In this document: positions 14,682 to 21,595 of the stretch, piece after piece
Layout of the letters: every line of letters starts with the position of its first letter
How positions within the stretch are numbered: position 1 is the first letter of the stretch
From: a virus
Length of the DNA: 24,372 nt
Strand: one strand, 5' to 3'
Virus record (IMG/VR): IMGVR_UViG_3300021373_001053
Span: 1 to 24,372 of that record
Translations under genes and position numbers: made by a program
The notes under the pieces: generated by a model
Seen by the model: only the letters and a program-made list of their open reading frames with translations
Told to the model about the DNA's origin: nothing
Database searches by the model: none

Positions 14682-16604
14682 ATGCCCGACACAATTACCC
14701 TACCAACATCCTACCAAGAATTTATTCACCTCTCTCGATACTCACGATGGCTACCTGAGAAAGGTCGACGCGAAACATGGAATGAAACCGTTGCACGATA
14801 TTTCGATTTCTTTGAAGAGCATCTCAAAGCAACGTGTGACTATGATCTGAAACCAGCATTACGTGCTGAACTCGAAGATGCTGTACTACAACAAAAAATT
14901 ATGCCTTCGATGCGTTGTCTCATGACCGCAGGCGAAGCACTCAAGCGTGAGAATATTGCAGGTTATAACTGTTCTTATATTGCTATCGACAAGCCTCATG
15001 CATTTGACGAAGTGCTGTATGTTCTGATGAACGGCACAGGCGTTGGCTTCTCGGTAGAGCGACAGTATGTTTCACAGTTACCACTTGTGGCTGAAGAAAT
15101 GCACCGCACCGACACAACGATTGTCGTAAGCGATTCTAAACTTGGTTGGGCAAAAGCACTGCGTGAACTGATCGGGCTTCTGTATGCAGGGCAAGTACCA
15201 CAATGGGACCTCTCAAAGGTTCGAGAAGCAGGCGCGCCACTCAAGACGTTTGGTGGGCGAGCATCTGGACCTGAGCCGCTCAATCAGTTGTTCATCTTCT
15301 GTGAGCGTACCTTCCGTAATGCTCGCGGTCGTAAGTTGACCTCTGTTGAGTGTCACGATATTGTCTGTAAGATTGCTGAGATTGTGGTTGTTGGTGGTGT
15401 ACGCCGCTCTGCACTGATCTCATTGTCGAATCTATCAGATGACCGTATGCGTCATGCAAAGGCAGGGCAATGGTGGAATGACAACCCTCAACGTGCACTC
15501 GCAAACAACTCTGCGTGTTACACTGAGAAGCCAGATATTGGCATCTTCATGGATGAGTGGAAAGCACTGTACGACTCTAAGTCTGGTGAGCGTGGCATCT
15601 TCAACCGTGAATCAGCGAACAAAATGGCGACAGCAAGTGGTCGACGTGAGATCGACGGCTTTGAGTTCGGCACGAACCCATGTTCTGAGATCATTCTCCG
15701 CAGCCGACAGTTCTGTAACCTTTCAGAGGTTGTTGTTCGACCTGGCGATACGTGGGAAGATCTTGCTGAGAAGACGCGACTCGCTACTATTCTTGGTACG
15801 TTCCAGTCTTCACTCGTAAACTTCAAGTACGTATCAAGCGGCTGGAAGAAGAACTGCGAAGAAGAACGATTACTTGGTGTGTCAATGACTGGTATCATGG
15901 ACAACAAACTCACGAATGGCAAGACAAAGGGCATCGAAGAGAATCTTGAGAAACTCAAGGCTCTGGCTGTAGAGACAAATGCCAAGTTTGCGAAGTCTAT
16001 GGGTATCAATCAGTCAACAGCGATCACCTGTGTGAAGCCGTCTGGTACCGTGTCTCAGTTAGTAGACGCCGCATCTGGTATTCACGCACGTCACAACCCG
16101 TACTACATTCGCACAGTGCGTGGCGACAAGAAAGACCCACTGACTGAGATGATGGTCGATGCTGGCTTCCCAGTCGAAGACGATCAGATGAATCCAGGGC
16201 ACACATCTGTGTTCTCTTTCCCAATGAAAGTTGACAAGAACGCTGTGTTCCGTACCGATCTGACCGCTATCGAACAGTTAGAGATGTGGTTGATCTATCA
16301 AAAGCACTGGTGTGAACACAAGCCTTCTGTGACAATCTCAGTCAAAGAAGATGAGTGGATGGAAGTAGGCGCTTGGGTGTACAAGAACTTTGACTATATG
16401 TCTGGTGTATCGTTCTTACCATTCTCTGATCACACCTACGCACAAGCGCCGTATCAAGACACCGACAAGGCTGGCTATGATGAGTTCCTTGGTCAGATGC
16501 CAAAGAATGTTGACTGGTCTCTACTCTCACAATATGAATCTCGCGATATGACCGTGGGCGCTCAAGAACTTGCTTGTAGTGCCGGCGCCTGCGAGATTGT
16601 GTAA
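14682..16604 (+). CDS. nrdJ: Class II (adenosylcobalamin-dependent) ribonucleoside-triphosphate reductase
   Basis: 640 residues. I prefer ATG 14682 because AAAGGAGG at 14664-14671 sits ten bases before it; ATG 14652 has no such site. Class II reductases make deoxynucleotides with a coenzyme B12 radical and need no oxygen or second subunit. The visible active site is complete: C97 in YNCSYIAID, the block TNPCSEIILRSRQFCNLSE with N332, C334, E336 and C345, and a C-terminal Cys pair CSAGAC (C632, C637) that re-reduces the active site. Length and motifs match the monomeric type of Lactobacillus. It lies behind a sigma70-type promoter. The host must supply or salvage cobalamin. Confidence 0.93.
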   Translation: MPDTITLPTSYQEFIHLSRYSRWLPEKGRRETWNETVARYFDFFEEHLKATCDYDLKPALRAELEDAVLQQKIMPSMRCLMTAGEALKRENIAGYNCSYIAIDKPHAFDEVLYVLMNGTGVGFSVERQYVSQLPLVAEEMHRTDTTIVVSDSKLGWAKALRELIGLLYAGQVPQWDLSKVREAGAPLKTFGGRASGPEPLNQLFIFCERTFRNARGRKLTSVECHDIVCKIAEIVVVGGVRRSALISLSNLSDDRMRHAKAGQWWNDNPQRALANNSACYTEKPDIGIFMDEWKALYDSKSGERGIFNRESANKMATASGRREIDGFEFGTNPCSEIILRSRQFCNLSEVVVRPGDTWEDLAEKTRLATILGTFQSSLVNFKYVSSGWKKNCEEERLLGVSMTGIMDNKLTNGKTKGIEENLEKLKALAVETNAKFAKSMGINQSTAITCVKPSGTVSQLVDAASGIHARHNPYYIRTVRGDKKDPLTEMMVDAGFPVEDDQMNPGHTSVFSFPMKVDKNAVFRTDLTAIEQLEMWLIYQKHWCEHKPSVTISVKEDEWMEVGAWVYKNFDYMSGVSFLPFSDHTYAQAPYQDTDKAGYDEFLGQMPKNVDWSLLSQYESRDMTVGAQELACSAGACEIV

Positions 16605-16744
16605 TGGATGAGTATAACTATACTCTCGATTGTCCCTCATGCGAGGTCGAAGTGCACACAAAGGTCTATGGTGAAGACGAACTGCCTTGCTATTGCCCAA
16701 TGTGTGGCGAAGATGTCAACGAGGAATGGACCATAGCCGACTGA
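16604..16744 (+). CDS. Small zinc-ribbon protein
   Basis: 46 residues, overlapping the reductase stop (TAATG). Two Cys pairs, CPSC at 10-13 and CYCPMCGED at 29-37, form a zinc ribbon; the rest is acidic. I recall similar small proteins with CPMCGED in marine T4-like phages. Tight coupling to the reductase suggests expression together but does not prove a shared role. There is no CxxC redox context of the glutaredoxin type. Confidence 0.75.
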   Translation: MDEYNYTLDCPSCEVEVHTKVYGEDELPCYCPMCGEDVNEEWTIAD

Positions 16745-16755
16745 TATATAATGCC

Positions 16756-17169
16756 ATGACTTGGTATTATAACGATCAGCCTTATGAACCCGACGAGGAA
16801 GAACTCTCTTCCTTGGTCGGGTTTGTTTATTGTATCGAAGAAAAAACCACTGGCAAGAAGTATATCGGCAAGAAGTTTTTCTGGCGCAGTAAGATCCTAC
16901 CCATTACGAAAACGCGCAAGAGGCGCAAGAGGACGCTAGTGGAGAGCGACTGGCGCACCTACTATGGAAGTAGTGAAGCCTTGAAAGAGCAGGTGGCTGA
17001 ATTCGGCGGAGACATATATACCAGAACAATATTAAAATTATGTCGCAGTAAGGGTGAATGTTCGTACTACGAAGCAAAGGAACAGTTCGAGCGAGACGTT
17101 CTACTTCGAGACGATTATTACAACGAATTTATTGGTTGCAAGATACATTCAAAACATGTTAAAATTTAG
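16756..17169 (+). CDS. GIY-YIG-like putative endonuclease of T4-like phages
   Basis: 137 residues. I choose ATG 16756 because the longer frame from 16687 runs through the zinc-ribbon gene. GFVYCIEEKTTGKKYIGKK at 22-40 matches the GIY-YIG nuclease core (the GFVY and KYIG strands), followed by a basic run (RKRRKRT) and SDWRTYYGSSEALK. The later ECSYYEAKEQFERDVLL carries an acidic residue that could bind metal. The family is widespread in T4-like phages as a stand-alone protein and often annotated as a putative endonuclease; activity is not shown. TATAAT at 16747-16752 lies just upstream but has no good -35. Confidence 0.75.
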   Translation: MTWYYNDQPYEPDEEELSSLVGFVYCIEEKTTGKKYIGKKFFWRSKILPITKTRKRRKRTLVESDWRTYYGSSEALKEQVAEFGGDIYTRTILKLCRSKGECSYYEAKEQFERDVLLRDDYYNEFIGCKIHSKHVKI

Positions 17170-17836
17170 TCAATTTCTGAACGAAGGGATCAACGATCCC
17201 GCCATCTTCAAAGCAGTCTTTCTCGCCGGTGGGCCTGGATCAGGCAAATCATTCATGGTCGGGCAAACAGCCTTGACCGCTCTTGGTATGCGTGTCGTTA
17301 ACTCAGACGATGCATTCGAAGCCGCCATGAAGAAAGCAGGCATGGAGATGGATCCAAAGAATATCTTCTCAGTACAAGGGCAAGAGTTGCGAGGCAAAGC
17401 AAAGGCTCTCACCGGCCGCAAGCAAGCCATGTATCTCAAAGGTCGCCTTGGCCTTGTGATTGACGGCACTGGTAAAGACTACGAGAAGATCAAAAAGCAG
17501 TCAGTTGAATTACGTCGATTGGGTTATGACACAGCCATGCTGTTTGTCAATACCGATCTTGAGACCGCGATGCAGAGAAACCGAGATCGCGCTCGATCAC
17601 TACCTGATGACGAAGTTAAAAAGTATTGGGACCAAGTGCAGAACAACATTGGTAAATTCCAAGGGCACTTCGGTCGCAACTTCATGGTTGTTGATAACAG
17701 CCAGGGAGCAGACTGGAAAGCAGGCACAAAGAAAGGTTATGTCTGGGCGAGTAAGTTTGCCAAGCGTCCACCTAGCGCACCTGTTGCGAAGAAGTGGATT
17801 AATAAAGAGAAAGAAGCACGAGGGATAAGCAAATGA
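17156..17836 (+). CDS. P-loop kinase of the zeta-toxin/polynucleotide-kinase type with capsid-targeting-like start
   Basis: 226 residues from ATG 17156, which overlaps the previous gene by 14 bases. After the N-terminus MLKFSQFLNE, again like a T4 capsid-targeting peptide ending in L-x-E (8-10), comes the Walker A motif FLAGGPGSGKS at 22-32. VVNSDDAFE at 47-55 and LVIDGTGKD at 104-112 are strands typical of zeta-toxin and polynucleotide-kinase-like enzymes, and RNRDRARSLP forms an Arg-rich lid. It should phosphorylate a nucleotide, sugar or nucleic acid end; the substrate cannot be told. The C-terminal part is basic. No antitoxin gene lies next to it. Confidence 0.8.
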   Translation: MLKFSQFLNEGINDPAIFKAVFLAGGPGSGKSFMVGQTALTALGMRVVNSDDAFEAAMKKAGMEMDPKNIFSVQGQELRGKAKALTGRKQAMYLKGRLGLVIDGTGKDYEKIKKQSVELRRLGYDTAMLFVNTDLETAMQRNRDRARSLPDDEVKKYWDQVQNNIGKFQGHFGRNFMVVDNSQGADWKAGTKKGYVWASKFAKRPPSAPVAKKWINKEKEARGISK

Positions 17837-17979
17837 GCGGAGAAAGCGTAATCATTTTACTTGTCGCGGGCCTTGTCTTCGGTTACTTTTGGGTAAACCG
17901 TCGCAAAGGACTAGAGACAAAGAAGGGCGGTGGTATCAATCGTCCAGATGGCAGTGACACACCAGATAATCTGAAGTAG
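17833..17979 (+). CDS. Small membrane protein
   Basis: 48 residues, overlapping the previous stop (ATGA). Residues 5-21 (SVIILLVAGLVFGYFWV) form one membrane helix. The rest is Gly-, Lys- and Asp-rich and polar. I recognise no family. The gene ends just before a sigma70-type promoter. It is too short to say more than that it is a single-pass membrane peptide. Confidence 0.6.
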   Translation: MSGESVIILLVAGLVFGYFWVNRRKGLETKKGGGINRPDGSDTPDNLK

Positions 17980-17981
17980 AG

Positions 17982-18010
17982 TTGCCAAGATCAATTGTGA
18001 TCTGTATAAT
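17982..18010 (+). promoter_or_regulatory. Sigma70-type promoter before the DUF6433-like gene
   Basis: TTGCCA at 17982-17987 and TATAAT at 18005-18010 with a 17-base spacer, in a true gap between genes. The ribosome binding site AGGAG at about 18026-18030 and the ATG at 18039 follow. It begins a short unit that ends at the terminator at 18692. Confidence 0.8.
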
Positions 18011-18038
18011 GAAACACCGTTGACCAGGAGAATGAAGT

Positions 18039-18479
18039 ATGGCGTATACAGTACGGAAACAAGATGTTTGGGAAGTTTTTGCTGACTTTGAAAAGGCAAA
18101 AAACCGAAAACAAAGAATTGAGATTCTGAAAAAGAATGAAAACAATATGCCTTTAAGAGATGTACTGCAAGGTGCATTCGATGAAAGAATCCAGTGGAAT
18201 CTTCCACCTGGTACGCCACCTTACACACCTCAACAAACAGACGCGCCCACACCTAGCACGTTACTCAAAGAACACCTCAAGTTTAAGTATTTCGTCAAAG
18301 GCGTTCGCGAAAGCGAAGATCTATTGCCTGTTAGGCGTGAGCGTTTATTTATCGATATTCTCGAAGTCATCGATGCAAGAGATGCAGAAGCAGTTGTAGC
18401 GATGATTAACAAAAAGCCACCCGTGAAGGGATTAACAGAAAAGATAGTAAAGGAGGCCCTACCAGATTTGATCCCATGA
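18039..18479 (+). CDS. Conserved T4-like phage protein (DUF6433-like)
   Basis: 146 residues. PLRDVLQGAFDERIQWNLP around 38-56, PPYTPQQTD, and the C-terminal IDARDAEAVVAMIN then KGLTEKIVKEALPDLIP match a family found across T4-like marine phages, which I recall as DUF6433. No function is known. It has its own sigma70-type promoter and a good ribosome binding site, pointing to early or middle expression. Confidence 0.75.
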   Translation: MAYTVRKQDVWEVFADFEKAKNRKQRIEILKKNENNMPLRDVLQGAFDERIQWNLPPGTPPYTPQQTDAPTPSTLLKEHLKFKYFVKGVRESEDLLPVRRERLFIDILEVIDARDAEAVVAMINKKPPVKGLTEKIVKEALPDLIP

Positions 18480-18519
18480 CTTGGTTATGATTCCCATAAA
18501 CTAGAACAAGGAGTTGCCT

Positions 18520-18681
18520 ATGGTAGCAAACCAAATAGAACGATTAAAAAAAGATTCTAGAGACCTCGGTCATTATATTCACAAGTTGAATAAAAAGGGA
18601 AGAAAAGATGCCGCTTTTCGAATGCAAAAGAAACAAGCGTTCTTAAATGCCGCCATCGAACAAGTATCTACAAGGGGGTGA
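18520..18681 (+). CDS. Very small basic protein
   Basis: 53 residues, start ATG 18520 after an AAGGAG at 18508-18513. Lys/Arg-rich and helical (IERLKKDSRDLGHYIHKLNK), with no Cys and no membrane helix. It lies between the DUF6433-like gene and the terminator, within the same short unit. The clear ribosome binding site and place argue that it is real. Possibly a small host-directed or nucleic-acid-binding protein; no family recognised. Confidence 0.65.
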   Translation: MVANQIERLKKDSRDLGHYIHKLNKKGRKDAAFRMQKKQAFLNAAIEQVSTRG

Positions 18682-18690
18682 TCCAATCTG

Positions 18691-18719
18691 GAGGGCGGCT
18701 TCGGTCGCCCTATCTTTTT
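18691..18719 (+). terminator. Rho-independent terminator with UUCG tetraloop
   Basis: AGGGCGGC at 18692-18699 pairs with GTCGCCCT at 18704-18711 (one G-U pair) around a C(TTCG)G loop, and ATCTTTTT follows. This is a textbook intrinsic terminator, placed 10 bases after a stop codon and just before the next start. Confidence 0.9.
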
Positions 18720-18723
18720 GCCT

Positions 18724-19350
18724 ATGAATAAAGAATTTCACGCATTGCCTTATGAAGAACGTAGAGCCATCTTAGATAAGGTCTACTTATTTCTTCACAC
18801 ACCTAGAAAAGAAGGCGGACCTGGTCAGTTTCAAGGGCACGCTTGGAATGATCTCGCAAGAATCGCAGAGGTCACAAAAGCAGGGCACTATCATTCATTA
18901 CTAGACTACGGTTGCGGTGAACCTATAATGTATAAAACATTAGGGCATCGAGGCCGCAACGGATTTTTTAACTCACGTAACAATCTCAGACTGAAACGAA
19001 ACTTCAAAGTCACAACTTACGATCCGTTTTCGCACGATCCGGATGTTCGAGTAAAACCTGATAGAACATTTGATCTGGTGGTTTGCAATGATGTTCTTGA
19101 GCACCTACTTGAAGAAGAGGTCGACTCAACACTCGATGAGATTTTTGGTTATGCTCGTAAAGCAGTTTGGGTAAACATATCAACAAAAGCCGCTTCGAAA
19201 GCACTAGAGACTGAAGATGGTATCATATATAAAGGGCAGTCTGTACATACGTGCATCAAACCAGAAAGATGGTGGATAAAGAAATTAGAAAGGGCTGAAC
19301 GTAGAACTGGCCGGGCGTTAACGCTACATATACATTTCGAGAAGGGTTAA
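18724..19350 (+). CDS. SAM-dependent methyltransferase-like protein
   Basis: 208 residues from ATG 18724; a TTG at 18718 in frame lies in the terminator T run and is unlikely. LLDYGCGE at 59-66 is motif I, TTYDPF with D100 is the second strand, and DLVVCNDVLEHL at 117-128 is the typical class I methyltransferase strand 4. The N- and C-terminal parts are phage-specific. Because a terminator stands right before it, transcription must come from read-through or from a start I cannot see. Confidence 0.75.
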   Translation: MNKEFHALPYEERRAILDKVYLFLHTPRKEGGPGQFQGHAWNDLARIAEVTKAGHYHSLLDYGCGEPIMYKTLGHRGRNGFFNSRNNLRLKRNFKVTTYDPFSHDPDVRVKPDRTFDLVVCNDVLEHLLEEEVDSTLDEIFGYARKAVWVNISTKAASKALETEDGIIYKGQSVHTCIKPERWWIKKLERAERRTGRALTLHIHFEKG

Positions 19351-19352
19351 TC

Positions 19353-19631
19353 ATGCCAACATATGATTTAAAAAACACCAAGACTGGTGAAGTAATTGAA
19401 AAACTCTGTTCAATTTCAGAGAAAGAAGCAATGGTAGAGTCTGGTGAATGGGAGCAAATACATCTCGGTATGGCAGCCGACATCACTCACACTGGCAACG
19501 TGATTAATAAGACCAGTGGTGATTGGAAAGACCTTCTCAAAAAGATCAAGAAAGAAGCCGGTGGTAATAGCGGGCTCAGTACAGAGAAGAAAAGAAAGTT
19601 AGGCTGGAAAGACAACACGATCAAGACATGA
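19353..19631 (+). CDS. Small conserved phage protein (FmdB-like N-terminus without Cys)
   Basis: 92 residues. The start MPTYDLKNTKTGEVIEKLCS resembles the opening of FmdB-type putative regulatory proteins, but the zinc-binding Cys pairs are missing. The later NKTSGDWKDLLKKIKKEAGG is a helix-forming, Lys-rich part shared with similar T4-like phage proteins. It overlaps phoH by four bases. Function unknown. Confidence 0.7.
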   Translation: MPTYDLKNTKTGEVIEKLCSISEKEAMVESGEWEQIHLGMAADITHTGNVINKTSGDWKDLLKKIKKEAGGNSGLSTEKKRKLGWKDNTIKT

Positions 19632-20329
19632 AAACTCGACAGCAACAAGCCGAGTCGATGAACATACGCATCGATGATCTCTACACAATTGATCCTATCA
19701 CAAAGCATCAGAGAGAAGCATGGGACGCCTTCAAGAATGATGGCGACCATCTTGTATTGGCTGGCACCGCAGGCACCGGCAAAACCTTTCTTGCAATGTA
19801 CATGGCACTTGAACTGGTCATGGATAAGTCAACGCCATATGACTCACTTGTAATCGTGCGAAGCGTGGTGCCTACACGAGAAGTCGGTTATCTACCGGGT
19901 ACTCTGCAAGACAAACTCGATGCATTCACGGGTCCATATCGAGCCGCGTGTCACGAACTGTTCAATGACACTCGTGCCTATGACAAACTGGTACACAACA
20001 ACTTCATACGATTCGAATCAACGTCATATATACGTGGTGTGACGTTTGACAATGCGATCATATTGGTCGACGAAATGCAGAATCTAAACTTTCATGAACT
20101 TGATTCGGTGATCACCCGCGTAGGGCAGGCTACACGAATCATCTTCTGTGGTGACTATCACCAGTCAGATTTCAAGAACAACAACGAGAAAGAAGGCATC
20201 AAACAGTTTCTTTCGATACTTGAAAACATGAAAAATTTTAGTATAATAAACTTTAGTTGGGAAGATATAGTACGATCTGATTTCGTGCGAGACTATATCA
20301 TGACAAAAGAATGGATGGGAATACAATGA
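19628..20329 (+). CDS. phoH: PhoH-like ATPase
   Basis: 233 residues. Walker A is GTAGTGKT at 46-53, Walker B is ILVDEMQN at 145-152, and RIIFCGDYHQSD around 170-181 is the following sensor-like strand; all are typical of PhoH proteins, which belong to the superfamily-1-like helicase/ATPase group. PhoH is common in marine phages and is used as a marker gene; its true role is unsettled, with phosphate stress and RNA metabolism proposed. It overlaps genes on both sides by four bases. Confidence 0.93.
   Translation: MKTRQQQAESMNIRIDDLYTIDPITKHQREAWDAFKNDGDHLVLAGTAGTGKTFLAMYMALELVMDKSTPYDSLVIVRSVVPTREVGYLPGTLQDKLDAFTGPYRAACHELFNDTRAYDKLVHNNFIRFESTSYIRGVTFDNAIILVDEMQNLNFHELDSVITRVGQATRIIFCGDYHQSDFKNNNEKEGIKQFLSILENMKNFSIINFSWEDIVRSDFVRDYIMTKEWMGIQ
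20220..20247 (+). promoter_or_regulatory. Possible sigma70-type promoter inside phoH
   Basis: TTGAAA at 20220-20225 and TATAAT at 20242-20247 with a 16-base spacer, about 80 bases before the gene at 20326 that leads to the lysozyme. It lies in coding sequence, in a locally A/T-rich patch, so chance is possible. Confidence 0.4.
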
Positions 20330-20520
20330 CACAACGTATCACTGAAGCGATGAAACTTTACCTTGAAGGGCGTCGAGCCTATCACGTAGCAAACTGGGAG
20401 ACCTTCACAAAGAATCCTGTCGGTGTAGCCGAGCATGGTGACTTCATGGAAACTCTCGAAAAGGAACTAGAGCAGATCGCACGTTACGATGAACTGCTCT
20501 CAACACTGGAGACACTCTAA
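20326..20520 (+). CDS. Small hypothetical phage protein
   Basis: 64 residues from ATG 20326, overlapping the phoH stop. Mostly helical and acidic: YLEGRRAYHVANWETFTKNP, then GVAEHGDFMETLEKELEQIA. I recall a similar NPVGVxEH pattern in marine T4-like phages but no function. The stop overlaps the next start (TAATG). Confidence 0.65.
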   Translation: MTQRITEAMKLYLEGRRAYHVANWETFTKNPVGVAEHGDFMETLEKELEQIARYDELLSTLETL

Positions 20521-20762
20521 TGTCAGACATCTTTGATTTCGGTTTTACCGCGGTCACTGAAGATGAACTCGAAGTTGTACAGTCCTCAAAAGAGGCATCT
20601 ACCAACGTCGAAGAAAGACTAGATAATTTGTTTAATGCAATCATGCCGCTTCTTAACAATCTTAAGGCAAATCCAGAGAAAGAATATATTCTCTGGCCGA
20701 ACAGACTCGCAAAGGTCGAGCAGTTCGAAGACAAACTTCAAGCAATCTACCGAGGAGAATAA
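20520..20762 (+). CDS. Small conserved phage protein
   Basis: 80 residues. The start MSDIFDFGFTAVTEDEL and the block PLLNNLKANPEKEYILWPNR, then KVEQFEDKLQAIY, are strongly conserved in T4-like phages as I recall. Helical, acidic, no membrane helix. It lies directly before the lysozyme gene and carries its ribosome binding site (GAGGAG at about 20752). Function unknown. Confidence 0.75.
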   Translation: MSDIFDFGFTAVTEDELEVVQSSKEASTNVEERLDNLFNAIMPLLNNLKANPEKEYILWPNRLAKVEQFEDKLQAIYRGE

Positions 20763-20763
20763 A

Positions 20764-21210
20764 ATGGACAGAGAAGCCGTATTCGAAACACTCAAGATTG
20801 ATGAAGGCGTAGAGTACAAGATCTATGCTGATCATCTTGGCTATCACACATTTGGTGTAGGTCATTTGATCACAAACGCCGATCCTGAATGGGGTCAACC
20901 GTTTGATACGCCTGTTGATTCAGAGCGAGTCTGGGAAGCCTTCAACAAAGATCTCGATGTTTCTATCAGCGAATGCATTGTTCTCTATGGTGAAGACACC
21001 TGGGAAGGATTGCCTGATGAAGTACAGCAAATCGTGTGTAACATGATGTTTAATATGGGCAGACCACGTCTGTCTCAATTCAAGAAATTTAATGCCGCTA
21101 TCAAAGCAGGTGACTGGGCAACTGCGGCTGTAGAAGGGCGTGACTCACGTTGGCACAAGCAAGTGACCAATCGTGCAGAACGTCTGATGGTAAGACTAGA
21201 GAATGTCTAA
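20764..21210 (+). CDS. T4-type lysozyme (endolysin)
   Basis: 148 residues from ATG 20764, behind GAGGAG. The start matches phage T4 lysozyme: LKIDEGVEYKIYADHLGYHT at 10-29, with E14, D23 and T29 in place of catalytic E11, D20 and T26, then FGVGHLIT. The end SRWHKQVTNRAERLM fits the T4 pattern SRWYNQTPNRAKR. It cuts the glycan strands of peptidoglycan. It has no signal peptide, so a holin must release it. The T4 protein has 164 residues; this one is slightly shorter. The gene overlaps the lipoprotein gene after it by eight bases. Confidence 0.93.
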   Translation: MDREAVFETLKIDEGVEYKIYADHLGYHTFGVGHLITNADPEWGQPFDTPVDSERVWEAFNKDLDVSISECIVLYGEDTWEGLPDEVQQIVCNMMFNMGRPRLSQFKKFNAAIKAGDWATAAVEGRDSRWHKQVTNRAERLMVRLENV

Positions 21211-21595
21211 AAGCAATTTACTTGATCTGTTAATTATGTGGGGGTGTGCCGCTTCTGCCATCGTGCTAGCCGGCATACTTCTTACCGCCTGTGATCCTCA
21301 AGGCAGTACACTGAAAGAAACACACAACGCCGAAGGTGTAGACTTTACGATGAAGGTGCATGTGTTTCCTAATGATATGGAGTTGAATCGCGCTGTCAAA
21401 AGACTTGAAGGTGCACCAGCATATGAAGTTGAAGGCATCGCTCAAGCCAGAGTTGACGCAATCGGCAATATTAGGCGCTGTGACATATATGTTGTGAAAC
21501 CAAATTCTTCAAGAGATTACTCTCAGCAAGAAACCTGGGGGCACGAACTGATGCATTGCATCTATGGATTATATCATGCAGAAGGGCAAAGATGA
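21203..21595 (+). CDS. Lipoprotein with HExxH metallopeptidase-like motif
   Basis: 130 residues. A membrane helix and lipobox at 15-30 (CAASAIVLAGILLTAC) put the acyl-Cys at C30; Asp at +2 would keep it in the inner membrane by the E. coli rule. The mature part ends in TWGHELMHCIYGLYH, with HELMH at 114-118 and a further His at 125, as in zinc metallopeptidases. The spacing differs by one residue from the metzincin motif. It overlaps the lysozyme gene, so a part in lysis or in altering the host envelope is possible. Peptidase activity is inferred from the motif alone. Confidence 0.75.
   Translation: MSKSNLLDLLIMWGCAASAIVLAGILLTACDPQGSTLKETHNAEGVDFTMKVHVFPNDMELNRAVKRLEGAPAYEVEGIAQARVDAIGNIRRCDIYVVKPNSSRDYSQQETWGHELMHCIYGLYHAEGQR

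Noticed and set aside
16747-16752. TATAAT before the GIY-YIG-like gene as a promoter
   Set aside because: No acceptable -35 hexamer at 16-18 bases, and the start codon follows after three bases.
21556-21592. Metzincin peptidase motif in the lipoprotein
   Set aside because: The spacing HExxH-x3-G-x2-H is one residue longer than in metzincins, so I claim only an HExxH motif.
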